Assembly: GCA_036806345.1 (NCBI GenBank)
Contig: DAIROT010000005.1
Coordinates: forward strand, 3,611 to 67,610
DNA: 64,000 nucleotides
Direction: 5' to 3'
DNA from: QHCF01 sp003244275
GTDB lineage: Bacteria; Actinomycetota; Acidimicrobiia; Acidimicrobiales; QHCF01
Part shown: positions 35,862 through 44,836 of the stretch, one piece after another
Layout: each line of letters starts with the position of its first letter
How positions within the stretch are numbered: position 1 is the stretch's first letter
The notes under the pieces: generated by a model
What the model was told of the DNA's origin: nothing
The model's database searches: none
The model's input: the letters and a program-made list of their open reading frames with translations, nothing else
Program-made: the position numbers and the translations under genes

Positions 35862-37385
35862 TCACCGAGCCGGGTCCGGGCGGGCCCTGGCCGACAGTCG
35901 GGCGTCGGCGTACCAGGGGCGTAGGCGCAGCCGGCAGGGAGGCAGGTGGCCGTATACCAGCACCCCGTGGCCGGGCTGGATGCGACGCAGGGCATCAGCG
36001 GGGGCCAGGCGCCGAGATGACTGCGACTGGGTCGTCGACCGGCCGCCCTGGCGGTCGTTGGTGGTCGAAGCCTGAGAGAACTCCTCCTCGCCCACCAGCC
36101 GACTCACATGCTCCAGCGTCCCTGGGTCGGAGATGCCCGACAGTACGACCTTGGCCCGGTGGTTGTTGACCACCGTGGCTGCCCGTTCGCCGTAGCGAGC
36201 GGTGATCTGGGCCATGTCCTGCCAGACCGTCACCAGCTGAATACCGTGACCGGCGGCCGTGGCCGCCAGGGTGTCCAGGTCGGCCAGTGGTGCGATGTTG
36301 GCCGCCTCGTCCAGCACAACCAGCAGTGGAGGTGAGAGTGGGCGCCCGGATCGGGTGACCAGGTCGTACGCGCTGGCCAGCACCTGGTCCACCAGAGCGG
36401 CGAAGACTGGTTGGAGGCGTCGCTGCTCGTGAGCCGGCGCACACGCGAAAAGTGTATGGGTGCCCCCGTCCAGGAGGCGCCCCGGATCGATCTCCGACCA
36501 AGCCGCCGACGCAGCCACGGTGGGGTCGGCGAAGGCCTCCAGCACCGCCTCGGCGGTGGTGTACACCGAGGAGCGCTGGCGCTCCTCGCGCATCCAGGTG
36601 GCCCTGGCGGCCTGGAGGGCCTGGGCCGCGCCAGCCATCTCCAGGAGGGTGACCACCTCGTCGACCTCCTGCTCGTCGACCCAGCGCACGACGTCGGCCA
36701 TGGACCGCCCGCCGCAGGCCGCGGCCAGCAGGAGGGGAGCCAGGAGCTTGGCGGCCAAGGCGAACCAGAAGTCTGCCTCTGCCGGGCCGCCAGCGTGGGA
36801 GCGGGCCGTCCCGCACAAGCCGGCCGCCGTTCGCCGAGCCCCTTCCCAGGTGCGGCTGGCAGCCAGAGGAGACCAGCGGGCACTGGGCAGACCGGTACTG
36901 CCGGTGGGGTCATACAGCCAAACCTGTCCCCGCCCCTCCCGCCAGGCCAGGGTGTCCCGGACCAGGTCGGTCTTGACGCTGGTGGCCACCACCGGCCCTT
37001 CCCACTCGAGAAGCGCCGGCACAGCAAAGCCGGTGGTCTTGTGGCTCTGGGTGGGCCCGACCACGATCACCGACTGGGCGAGCTCGGCCGCCACCCACCG
37101 CCGCCCCGACCGGCCCAGCACCAGACGTCCCGGCACTGGGCCGGAGACCACGAGCGGGCGCAGGTCACGGCTCTTGGCCCAGGCGGCCCCGGACCTGGCG
37201 CGCCCGTCATGGATCAGATCGGCCAACCAGCCCCGACGTCTAAACCGGCCCCGGCCGGTGCCAGCCGCCGCCCTGGCCAGACTGATCACGATACCGATGG
37301 ACACGCCCACGGCCACGACGATGATCCCCACGGGCAATCCGGGCAGCGAGGTGAGCGGCCACCCGATGGAAGGGAACCCGGTCAT
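35862..37385 (-). CDS. TraG/VirD4-like coupling ATPase
   Basis: Type IV coupling protein-like ATPase, 507 residues from the ATG that overlaps the VirB4-like stop (ATGA). One N-terminal helix at about 18-36; Walker A is GPTQSHKTT (110-118), with His where Gly is usual; Walker B is LLVVLDEAANIAPL; a later SGISDPGTLEHVSRLVG fits the TraG C-terminal part. In conjugation, such proteins deliver the relaxase-DNA complex to the channel; no relaxase is in the window. Last gene of the transfer-like operon. Confidence 0.85.
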   Translation of the reverse strand: MTGFPSIGWPLTSLPGLPVGIIVVAVGVSIGIVISLARAAAGTGRGRFRRRGWLADLIHDGRARSGAAWAKSRDLRPLVVSGPVPGRLVLGRSGRRWVAAELAQSVIVVGPTQSHKTTGFAVPALLEWEGPVVATSVKTDLVRDTLAWREGRGQVWLYDPTGSTGLPSARWSPLAASRTWEGARRTAAGLCGTARSHAGGPAEADFWFALAAKLLAPLLLAAACGGRSMADVVRWVDEQEVDEVVTLLEMAGAAQALQAARATWMREERQRSSVYTTAEAVLEAFADPTVAASAAWSEIDPGRLLDGGTHTLFACAPAHEQRRLQPVFAALVDQVLASAYDLVTRSGRPLSPPLLVVLDEAANIAPLADLDTLAATAAGHGIQLVTVWQDMAQITARYGERAATVVNNHRAKVVLSGISDPGTLEHVSRLVGEEEFSQASTTNDRQGGRSTTQSQSSRRLAPADALRRIQPGHGVLVYGHLPPCRLRLRPWYADARLSARARPDPAR

Positions 37386-38680
37386 CGGAGCCCTGTCGAG
37401 AGAGGACCCGGGGGCACCGCCGGCCGGGCCGCCATGGCCGCGTCGGTGTCCACCAGGGCTCGCTCGCTCGGTCCCAGACGATGGCGGACGAGAAACGACC
37501 GCCGTCCCACCTTCCACAGGGCCACGCCTCGGCTGAGCTGGGACAGCAGGTCCGCCTCGGTCGTGGTCAGGCCGAGCAGCTGGCGCGAGGCCTCGGCCTC
37601 GCCCGGTGACTGCCCGTAGATCACCCGCGTCTCTGAGTCCGACAGCAGGCCCTGAGCCAGTCCCACCTGCTCGGACCCGGCGGCACCCACCGAGCCCAGG
37701 TCCGACAGGCGGTGCAGGACGGCGACATTGGCCACCCCGTAGGCCCGGGACAGCTTCCAGGACGCCTGGAGCCAGCGGGCCACGCCCAGGTTGGCCAGGA
37801 TGGCCCAGGCCTCGTCGATCACGACGATGCGGCGGTGCCCGTCACCGCGAGCCAGGGCGGCCTGGAGCCACGCAGTTGCACAGGTCATGAGGATTCCCAG
37901 GGCAGCCGAACGGTAGAGGGCCGAGAGATCCAGGACCACGAGTGAGCCATCGAGGTCGATGCCGGGCGTCGTGGGACCGTCGAACATGCCCCGCAGGTCG
38001 CCCTCCACCAGGCGACGCAGCTCCAGCGCCACGTCGCGCCCATCCTCGGCCAGGGTTGCACGGTCCGTGCGGATGATGGCCGCCGCCTGCGCCGACGGAT
38101 CGAGCAGGGCCGAGATGATGGCGGGGAGGGTGGGCGGTTGGCTGGACCGGGAGACGGCGCTGGCCAGGGCCAGCTCGACTGCGGCCCGCTCCCGAGGCGT
38201 CACCGGACGGCCCAGGCAGGCGCCAGCCAGTGAACCCAGCAACTCCGTCTGACGCCGTCCGGACTCGGTCTGGGTCACGTCTGGGCGACGGCAATCAGCC
38301 TCTGCCGGCCCGGTGTCCAGGGGGTTGAGGCGGATCGGGCCTCCGGGGCGCAGTCGGATGGGCTCGGTTCCCCAGGCCGAAGCCAGGGAGGAATACTCCC
38401 CCTTGGGATCGATGACCCAGGCTCGGCGCCCGAAGGCAGCCTGGCGCCAGAGATAGGACTTGACGAAGGCGCTCTTGCCCCTGCCGATCTGGCCCAGCAC
38501 GACCATGTTGGGGTTGGTGAGGATGCCCCGGGCGTACAGCTCGAACGGGTCGTAGACGAACCACCCACCCAGCAGGTCCTCACCGATCAGGGCGCCATCG
38601 GCACCCAGACCGCCCTCACAGATGAACGGATAGGCGGCCCCCAGGTGGGCGGTGGTCACTCGATGGGCAGGCGGTGTCAA
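37382..38680 (-). CDS. VirB4-like type IV secretion ATPase
   Basis: 432-residue ATPase with Walker A GQIGRGKSA (63-71), AWVIDPKGEYSSLA after it, and Walker B RRIVVIDEAWAIL. The start is a TTG overlapping the previous stop (TTGA). It matches the ATPase domain only; the N-terminal domain of classical VirB4 seems to be supplied by the separate SCO6880-like gene upstream, as known in actinobacterial transfer clusters. Overlaps on both sides show coupling. Confidence 0.85.
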   Translation of the reverse strand: MTPPAHRVTTAHLGAAYPFICEGGLGADGALIGEDLLGGWFVYDPFELYARGILTNPNMVVLGQIGRGKSAFVKSYLWRQAAFGRRAWVIDPKGEYSSLASAWGTEPIRLRPGGPIRLNPLDTGPAEADCRRPDVTQTESGRRQTELLGSLAGACLGRPVTPRERAAVELALASAVSRSSQPPTLPAIISALLDPSAQAAAIIRTDRATLAEDGRDVALELRRLVEGDLRGMFDGPTTPGIDLDGSLVVLDLSALYRSAALGILMTCATAWLQAALARGDGHRRIVVIDEAWAILANLGVARWLQASWKLSRAYGVANVAVLHRLSDLGSVGAAGSEQVGLAQGLLSDSETRVIYGQSPGEAEASRQLLGLTTTEADLLSQLSRGVALWKVGRRSFLVRHRLGPSERALVDTDAAMAARPAVPPGPLSTGLR

Positions 38681-40254
38681 GACAGTCCTCGGGCCAGGGG
38701 CAGGGTCCAGGTGAAGGCCCGATCCTGTTCGCCGTAGAGCCGGCGCAGCTCGAGACGGGCCTGACCGGCCACCTGCTCCACATGGCGACAGGCGGTCTCC
38801 AGGGCGGCCGGTGAGACAGCGCTGACCGTCACGTAGCCGGAGAATCGAAAATGGGCGTGACCGTCAGCCAGCTCTCGCTCTCTCTGGACCACTCCGTCCT
38901 GCTCACGGCGTCGCCGGGCGCTCTGGAGGAAGCCGCCCCGGCGTCTGAGCTCGGCATCGGCCACGTCTGCGGTCCTGTCCCGCTCCACCTCGCGAGCGGC
39001 TCGCGAGGGGCTCATCGGCTCCATCACCACTGCCACCGTCCTCCTGATGCCGGCGTGCAGCAGCAACGGGGACAAGAAGTCAGGCCCGACGTCCACCCGA
39101 GGCCACTCGGCCACCCAGTAGGTGGCATGCCAGGTCCCGTCGGTGCGATAGGCCGACCAGGTGGCCTCGGTGGCAAGAGGCCATGGCCAAGGGGATCGAG
39201 CGTCCAGACCGGGATCCCCGCCCACCGACCCGGACGGGTGGGGCCCTCGCGTCGGCGCCGGCCGGGTGTCGATTGCCTGGCGCAGGATGCCGGCCAGGGC
39301 AACGGGAGCAAGTGCTCCTTCCACGATCACGTCCGCGGTGCGCAGCCTTGCCTCCAGGGCCCTTACCTCCTCCTCGACGACCGCGCAAGCCCCCTCATCG
39401 CCACCACCGGCCGCCTGGATGGCGCGAGCCGACCGAGCCGCGTTGACCGCCACGATCAGGAACACCTGGTGGTCCTGGGTCACCGGGCCGGCTTGTTCCA
39501 CCAACTGGGCGTAGGAGCGAGCGGGAGCGGTGTCCGCATCGATGGGGCTGGCACGGTCGCCGGTCGCCGGGCTGGCCGGACCGGCCTCGAGGGGCAGGCT
39601 CCGCTCCACCCATTGGAGGCGGTGCACGGCCGATCCCTCCCGGGCCAGGCCGGCCAGGACACCAGCCCAGCCGGCTACCCGCCGGTGCTTGTCTCCGACA
39701 TCTTGGAGGGCAAAGGCCCGGCCCCTCACTGCAACCACGGCGGAAAAGGTTCGGCCATCCCTCACCACCCCGATCCGCCTCCCACCAACTCGTACCGGCA
39801 ACTGGAGGATGCGGCATCCGCCCAGGGGACCGGGCGGTGGCGGGGACACTAACTCGTCGCTGGCCACACCAGCCCCCACTGGCCGGCCCAGGCCGGGAAC
39901 GGTCGAGATGTGTCGGCGCCGGTGGACCAGGCCGCCGGCCAACCATCGGGCCATCAACGGCAGCCACTGCTCGGGGGTACGGCCGCCGATCGGCCAACAG
40001 GCCATTGCCGCTCCTCCAGCCACGACCACGAAGGCGACCAGGGCCCCGGCCGGGTTGGGCCACACCCGCAGGGCGACTACGGCCACGACGAGGGCGCCGG
40101 CCACCGCCGCGATCTGACCGCCGCGCCACCCAGCCATCAGACCGCGGCGCTCGAGAGGCCCGAACCGGTAGCGAGGCGCCTCACCGGCCAACGTCCATAC
40201 CTCCGACATCGCGACCTCCGACATCGCGACCTCCGACATCGCGACCTCCGACAT
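38677..40254 (-). CDS. SCO6880-like transfer protein
   Basis: About 525 residues resembling the SCO6880 family found beside VirB4 ATPases in actinobacteria. YRFGPLERRGLMAGWRGGQ precedes two N-terminal membrane helices (about residues 45-85), and the remainder is soluble. The start is ambiguous: ATG codons at 40254, 40239, 40224 and 40209 are each preceded by GGAGGT at 4 nt because of a 15-bp tandem repeat, and the frame is open to 40308. Given here from the first repeated ATG. The start overlaps the 3' end of the upstream membrane-protein gene. Confidence 0.8.
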   Translation of the reverse strand: MSEVAMSEVAMSEVAMSEVWTLAGEAPRYRFGPLERRGLMAGWRGGQIAAVAGALVVAVVALRVWPNPAGALVAFVVVAGGAAMACWPIGGRTPEQWLPLMARWLAGGLVHRRRHISTVPGLGRPVGAGVASDELVSPPPPGPLGGCRILQLPVRVGGRRIGVVRDGRTFSAVVAVRGRAFALQDVGDKHRRVAGWAGVLAGLAREGSAVHRLQWVERSLPLEAGPASPATGDRASPIDADTAPARSYAQLVEQAGPVTQDHQVFLIVAVNAARSARAIQAAGGGDEGACAVVEEEVRALEARLRTADVIVEGALAPVALAGILRQAIDTRPAPTRGPHPSGSVGGDPGLDARSPWPWPLATEATWSAYRTDGTWHATYWVAEWPRVDVGPDFLSPLLLHAGIRRTVAVVMEPMSPSRAAREVERDRTADVADAELRRRGGFLQSARRRREQDGVVQRERELADGHAHFRFSGYVTVSAVSPAALETACRHVEQVAGQARLELRRLYGEQDRAFTWTLPLARGLS

Positions 40255-41839
40255 CGCGACCTCCGTCTGGCCCGAGGGCCTCGTTGGGGCCGCCCCGGTC
40301 GTAGCCATCCTTCACCGGACCAGCCATCCCGCCTCCGGCCTCCACGCCGGAGGGCCGCTGCTCGGGGACAGGAATCCGCCCGGGCGAGACGACGTCTCTG
40401 GCCTGCTCGGCACCCAAGAGCACCGGGCCAGCTGAGGAGTCAGCCCCGGAGTCGGACCCGGTGAGCAAACCTGAAGGGCCCGAGTCTTCAGACCCAGGCG
40501 TGATCGCACCGGGGTCATCGTCCGACCCACTGAGGGTGGTCCCATCGATGCCCGGGCCGGTTACGTCGCCCTGGCCGCTTCCGCCGCTCCCCCGATCGTG
40601 GCCCACTGCCGGCCCCGCCTCACTGGTGGGGCCGGCTCCGGCTCCTGGATTGTCATCACCTCCTGGGCCGGCCTCGGCTGGCGCCCCTGCCCCATCTGGC
40701 GCTCCTGTCCCAGCTGGCGTCCCTGCACCGGATGCAGGCTCTGCCCCATCGTTGACGGACGGCGGGCCACCCCTGCCCGCCTGTTCGCCGACCCACTTAC
40801 CGATGTCGGCCGGCTCGGGAGCTCCGGCTGCCACCTCCGCCCCTGAAGCACCTCCCTGGTCGTTGCCTCCCTCGCCCTCGTCCCCACCCCGCCCGGCCAG
40901 GACGGACGCCAGTGCGCCGCCGGTCGCAAGTACCGACGACGCTCCCCGCCGGCCGACGCCATCCAGGTGGGCGACGGCTCCGGCCTCGACCATGGGGATG
41001 ACCCGCAGGAGAGCGAAGGGCGACGAGGCCGCCAGCACCAGCAGCGTCGCTCCCCCGACCACGCCGGCAACGTCAGGAGTGGCGCTGGCCCCACCGGTGA
41101 GAGCGCCCACGGCCAGGCTGAGGACGCCGACCATCACCAGTTTGGCCAGGATGAGGGCGGCAATGGTCTCGGTCAGCCGCCGGCACCAGGCCGCGGTGAC
41201 GGGCCACACCAGGGTCACCAGAGCCAGGGGCAGGAACAACACCGCCACCGATATGACCGCGGTGCGCACCAGCAGCTCGATCCACACCACGAAGGCCCCA
41301 AAGGCCACAGCCACCGCCACCACCAGCACGACGAAGGCCGGTGCCAAGCCGCCCGACCCGCCAGGGTGCTGGAGGCCTGCGCCCAGGCCCCCGGTGAAGT
41401 GGCGAATGTCGACGCCGGTAGCGGACGTCACCATGGCGCTCAGCTCGTCTACCGCCGCCAACGACAGCTGGACCAGCTGGACGGCTACTCCGGTAAGGAT
41501 GATGGCAAGCGGCAGGTGGACCAGGACCGAGCGCACGAGCATCGAGGCGTCCTGGCGAATCACGGATTGGATGATCCCGAGGAGGAGCAGCGGCACCACC
41601 ACCAGGGCGGCCACGTCCGCCATCACCTTGAAGTGCTCGCTGAACCAACCAGAGCCAAGCTCGGGCTTGGTGGTGACCGCCAGGATGTGGCCCACCTGGT
41701 CGAGCAGCCAGAGGGCAGCGGTGGTCACCCCATGGCTGATGGCGGCAACGGCTGCATCGGCTCCACTGCCGAGCAGGTCGCCGACAGTCGGCCCGATCTG
41801 GGGCTGGACGCTGGGAGGGACCAGGGCGGGAAGATTCAC
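40181..41839 (-). CDS. Polytopic membrane protein of the transfer cluster (TrbL/VirB6-like)
   Basis: 552 residues from GTG 41839, six nt after the upstream stop. The first 300 residues hold about six or seven membrane helices in a TrbL/VirB6-like pattern (VAALVVVPLLLLGIIQSVIR; AFVVWIELLVRTAVIS). The last 240 residues are Gly/Ala/Pro/Asp-rich and disordered, ending in GGRDV repeats that are encoded by the 15-bp tandem repeat. In type IV secretion, such a protein forms the inner-membrane channel; that role is inferred from context. An upstream extension of the frame looks non-coding. Confidence 0.72.
   Translation of the reverse strand: MNLPALVPPSVQPQIGPTVGDLLGSGADAAVAAISHGVTTAALWLLDQVGHILAVTTKPELGSGWFSEHFKVMADVAALVVVPLLLLGIIQSVIRQDASMLVRSVLVHLPLAIILTGVAVQLVQLSLAAVDELSAMVTSATGVDIRHFTGGLGAGLQHPGGSGGLAPAFVVLVVAVAVAFGAFVVWIELLVRTAVISVAVLFLPLALVTLVWPVTAAWCRRLTETIAALILAKLVMVGVLSLAVGALTGGASATPDVAGVVGGATLLVLAASSPFALLRVIPMVEAGAVAHLDGVGRRGASSVLATGGALASVLAGRGGDEGEGGNDQGGASGAEVAAGAPEPADIGKWVGEQAGRGGPPSVNDGAEPASGAGTPAGTGAPDGAGAPAEAGPGGDDNPGAGAGPTSEAGPAVGHDRGSGGSGQGDVTGPGIDGTTLSGSDDDPGAITPGSEDSGPSGLLTGSDSGADSSAGPVLLGAEQARDVVSPGRIPVPEQRPSGVEAGGGMAGPVKDGYDRGGPNEALGPDGGRDVGGRDVGGRDVGGRDVGGMDVGR
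40199..40265 (-). repeat. 15-bp tandem repeat encoding repeated Shine-Dalgarno plus ATG
   Basis: Four full copies of ACCTCCGACATCGCG (+ strand; 40199-40258), with a partial fifth to 40265. On the - strand each unit reads GGAGGTCGCGATGTC, that is a ribosome binding site, 4-nt spacer and ATG. It is in frame for the SCO6880-like gene as (MSEVA)n and in another frame for the end of the preceding gene as (GGRDV)n. The 15-bp unit preserves both frames when copy number changes. Confidence 0.9.
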
Positions 41840-41844
41840 TGATC

Positions 41845-42141
41845 TCAATGGGAGGAGGTGTTGCCGAGGTTGTAGAAGAAGCTGACAATGGTCGGAGCAG
41901 CCCCGATGAGCAGGGCGGCCAGGCCAGACACCAGCACGGCACGGCGCCCGGTGGCGGCGTGCTGATAGTTCTGGGAGTGGGAGCTGAGGGCCCACGTCAC
42001 CGCCCCGATGAGCAGTGCGATGAGGACCAACACCAGGGCCCAGCCGCCCAGACCGTTGGTGATCTTCTGCAGCGCCGACGCACCGGGAAGCTGGGAGGTA
42101 TCAGGGCTCAACTGGACGGTGACGGCGACGAAGCGAGTCAT
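41845..42141 (-). CDS. DUF6112-like pilin-type membrane protein
   Basis: 98 residues from ATG 42141 (MTRFVAVTVQ) with GAGAGG upstream. Two hydrophobic helices (WALVLVLIALLIGAVTWAL and AVLVSGLAALLIGAAPTIVSFF) separated by a short polar loop, as in VirB2/TrbC-type pilins and the DUF6112 family of actinobacterial transfer regions. First gene of the - strand transfer operon. The frame is open 17 codons further upstream. Confidence 0.75.
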   Translation of the reverse strand: MTRFVAVTVQLSPDTSQLPGASALQKITNGLGGWALVLVLIALLIGAVTWALSSHSQNYQHAATGRRAVLVSGLAALLIGAAPTIVSFFYNLGNTSSH

Positions 42142-42170
42142 CTGGGTGCCTCTCTTTCGAGGGATAAGGT

Positions 42171-42205
42171 CAACAGCTTCATGTTGTATCATAGCTTTTC
42201 ATGTT
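42171..42205. promoter_or_regulatory. Control region candidate between divergent transfer genes
   Basis: AT-rich stretch between the pilin-like gene and the peptidoglycan hydrolase gene. It holds the inverted repeat CAACA-N6-TGTTG (42171-42186) and two direct copies of TTCATGTT (42178-42185 and 42198-42205) exactly 20 bp apart, about two helical turns. This could bind a regulator of both transcripts. Confidence 0.4.
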
Positions 42206-42226
42206 TCCACTTGGCAAGCCCGAGCC

Positions 42227-43144
42227 GTGAAGAAGCTGTTGATGGCGGCGGGGGCACCCTTCCTGGCCGGTCTGTGCCTGGTCGTCGGGGTAGCCGCCCT
42301 GGCTCCCACTTCAGGCGCCCCCGCAGCATCAGGGGAGGCACTCCAGGCCATCCCAGTATCCGCGCTGGCGCTGTACCAGCAAGCTGCTGCCACCTGTCCC
42401 GGACTGCCCTGGACGGTCCTGGCCGCTGTTGGCACGGTGGAGTCGGGCAACGGCACCAGCACCGCACCTGGAGTGCAGTCGGGCGCCAACTCAGCCGGGG
42501 CCGAAGGACCGATGCAGTTCGAGCCCGGGACGTTCGCTCACTACTCCCTGCCGGTGCCACCCGGCGGGGCTGACCCGCCCAGCCCCTACGACATGGTGGA
42601 CGCCGCCTATGCCGCCGCCCGAGACCTGTGCGCCAACGGGGCTCAGCGTGGCGTCAACCTCTCCGCCGCCATCTTCGCTTACAACCACGCCGACTGGTAC
42701 GTGAACAAGGTGCTGGCTCTGGCAACGAGCTATGCCGCCACTCCCAGCGGGGCTCCCACGCCAGCCGGCGCCCGTGCGGCCGCCTTCGCCCTGGCTCAAC
42801 TGGGTACGCCATACCGTTGGGGCGGGACCAGCCCCGGGGGATTCGACTGCTCGGGTCTGGTCCAGGCCGCCTACGCCGCCGGCGGTATCGCCCTGCCCCG
42901 GATCGCCCAGGCCCAACTCGACGCCGGACCACGCCTGCCCGCCGGGACCGGCCTGGAGGTGGGGGACCTGGTGTTCTTCGGCAACCTGCCAGCCCAGGCG
43001 GACCACGTCGGCCTGGTGGTGGGTCCGGCCGAGATGGTCGATGCCCCCCACACCGGGGCTACCGTGCGAACCGAGGTCATCCCCACCACAGTGGGCTCGG
43101 GCTGGGGGGCGGAGGTCTACCTGGGTGCCACCCGGCCTGGCTGA
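42227..43144 (+). CDS. Bifunctional lytic transglycosylase / NlpC-P60 peptidase
   Basis: Secreted peptidoglycan hydrolase of 305 residues with two catalytic domains. After a signal-like helix (about residues 5-27), an SLT-type lysozyme domain carries the catalytic Glu E72 in VESGNG. The NlpC/P60 domain carries C208 in FDCSG and H260 in QADHVG. Such two-domain enzymes in transfer clusters open the wall for the secretion apparatus (VirB1-like). GTG at 42227 is chosen as the start because the preceding residues look non-coding. Divergent from the transfer operon. Confidence 0.9.
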   Translation: MKKLLMAAGAPFLAGLCLVVGVAALAPTSGAPAASGEALQAIPVSALALYQQAAATCPGLPWTVLAAVGTVESGNGTSTAPGVQSGANSAGAEGPMQFEPGTFAHYSLPVPPGGADPPSPYDMVDAAYAAARDLCANGAQRGVNLSAAIFAYNHADWYVNKVLALATSYAATPSGAPTPAGARAAAFALAQLGTPYRWGGTSPGGFDCSGLVQAAYAAGGIALPRIAQAQLDAGPRLPAGTGLEVGDLVFFGNLPAQADHVGLVVGPAEMVDAPHTGATVRTEVIPTTVGSGWGAEVYLGATRPG

Positions 43145-43182
43145 TCTCGGCCGGCCAACATGCGTTCACGCTCACGAAGCCC

Positions 43183-44625
43183 TCAGGCTGATCGGGCAGT
43201 CTCCAGGCCTGGCCCGGTCCCCAGCGAGGCCCGATTGGCGGCCACCCGGCCAGCCGTCCAGCCGGCCGGGTCGTTCGCTCCCAAACGATGGTGGGCCAGG
43301 TCGGGAAAGGTCTGATCCCGCTCCTGCTTCACGGCCTCGGCGCGCGACATCAACACCGGCAGCAGGCGCCCTCCATGGTCGGCCTCCGCCTCCTCGGTGG
43401 CCGCCGCCGCTGCTTCCCGAAGGCGCTCGCCGATGCGAACCGCAAAGCCGACGAGAAACGACTGGCGGAACGAGCGGCTGCGCCATCGAGCTCCGCTGGC
43501 TTGATCGACTCCAGCCGCCGCCATCCCCGCCGTCGCCTGGACCAGCAACGAGGTGAACAACAGCTCAACCGCGTCCAGCTCGGAGTCAAAACCGAACACG
43601 GTCGAGAATCCCAGATCCTTGCTGAAGACCACTCGACAGTTGCTGGCCGCCGCCACCTGGTGCAGCAGGTAGGACTTGGCCGAGGCGTACGGATCGTCGA
43701 TCCCGATGCGCCGAGCGCTGGGGATGGCACCCGGGCCACCGTCCGGCTCGATCATGGCGCGGTCGATGGCGTGTCGGGTCATGAGCTCCTGGGCCTTGGC
43801 GGTAAGGGCTTCGGCCTCGTCGGGGAAGGTGGTGGACTCAGCCTTGGCGAGTAACGCCCTCACTCGGTGGAGTACCCGGGGGTCGGCACCCTGGCCCCTG
43901 ACGGCCCGGCGTCCTCCGCGGCCACCGCCAGCACTGCCAGCACTGTGGCCCCACTCGGACGGCGGAACGCACAGTCGGGGCAGGCCTGGCAGCTCCCAGA
44001 GAGCGCCCAGGAGCTCGAGGGCGTGGCGCAGGCCGTCGGCCCGGTCAAGCCCCTCTCGCCAGATCCAGCAACCAAGGTGATCGGACTGACTGTTCCACCA
44101 GACGCGAGCTTCGATCTCCTCGAGCTGGCGCAACCACTCCGGATCGGCGTCCTCCGATCCGGCGTAACGCCGACTCTCCCCAGCGATGGCGTCGACACTC
44201 AGCCGTAGGTGGCGGCCACTGAGCTTGCGGCCCACCGCCCTCGGAAGATCGGCGGGCTGCCATCCGTGGGCCCACGCTGTACCGATGGCCTCCTCCAAGC
44301 GACGCTCGATGATCGATGGAACAGGCGCCGCGGTTGTCACCGAGCCGGCCGCTCCCTCTGAGCTGGCCACAGTCGCCTCGTCCCAACGAAGGGCGAGCGA
44401 CCCCACCAGCATGGCGAAGACTTCCTCCTGGCCTTGGCGAAAGGCGCTGACGGCCAGACCCACCCCCTCTTCGATCTCTCTGGGTTCGGCCAAGGAACGC
44501 CGAGCGCCGCTTGGTCGGCACGGTCGGGTTGGTCGGGGCTGCCGAGTATGCCCGCCGGAGGGCCTTGCCGGCTGTGGCCGTCCCTCTCCCTGCTCCCGCC
44601 AGCGGCGGCGGCTCCGTTTGTCCAT
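43183..44625 (-). CDS. DUF2786-domain protein
   Basis: 480 residues of unknown function. The DUF2786 segment is VLHRVRALLAKAESTTFPDEA plus ALTAKAQELMTRHAID in the middle of the chain (shown in parts). The N-terminal region is Arg/Pro-rich and basic. The C-terminal part has alternating helices with no catalytic signature. DUF2786 proteins are common near mobile or transfer regions in actinobacteria, but no role is established. Divergent from pstS across 264 nt. Confidence 0.78.
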   Translation of the reverse strand: MDKRSRRRWREQGEGRPQPARPSGGHTRQPRPTRPCRPSGARRSLAEPREIEEGVGLAVSAFRQGQEEVFAMLVGSLALRWDEATVASSEGAAGSVTTAAPVPSIIERRLEEAIGTAWAHGWQPADLPRAVGRKLSGRHLRLSVDAIAGESRRYAGSEDADPEWLRQLEEIEARVWWNSQSDHLGCWIWREGLDRADGLRHALELLGALWELPGLPRLCVPPSEWGHSAGSAGGGRGGRRAVRGQGADPRVLHRVRALLAKAESTTFPDEAEALTAKAQELMTRHAIDRAMIEPDGGPGAIPSARRIGIDDPYASAKSYLLHQVAAASNCRVVFSKDLGFSTVFGFDSELDAVELLFTSLLVQATAGMAAAGVDQASGARWRSRSFRQSFLVGFAVRIGERLREAAAAATEEAEADHGGRLLPVLMSRAEAVKQERDQTFPDLAHHRLGANDPAGWTAGRVAANRASLGTGPGLETARSA

Positions 44626-44836
44626 CTCCGCTCCTCCTCTGTGAATGGGACCGGTGCACTGCTCCGCGGAGCGAAGGTGCTTTGCCGGCCCTGGTGATCC
44701 TCCCGTCCGCCCAGTCCAAGGTGGGGGATCTCAACCTGGCGCCATCCATCATGGCCGTGAGGTGTAACACCCCACTGCTCCGCTCCACTCCCGGCCAGGC
44801 GGCCAGTGAAGGGGCAACCCCCGCTTGTTGGCGGCC

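Noticed and set aside
40199..40265. CRISPR or transposon end
   Set aside because: Short in-frame tandem repeat inside two overlapping coding regions, no spacers or target duplication.
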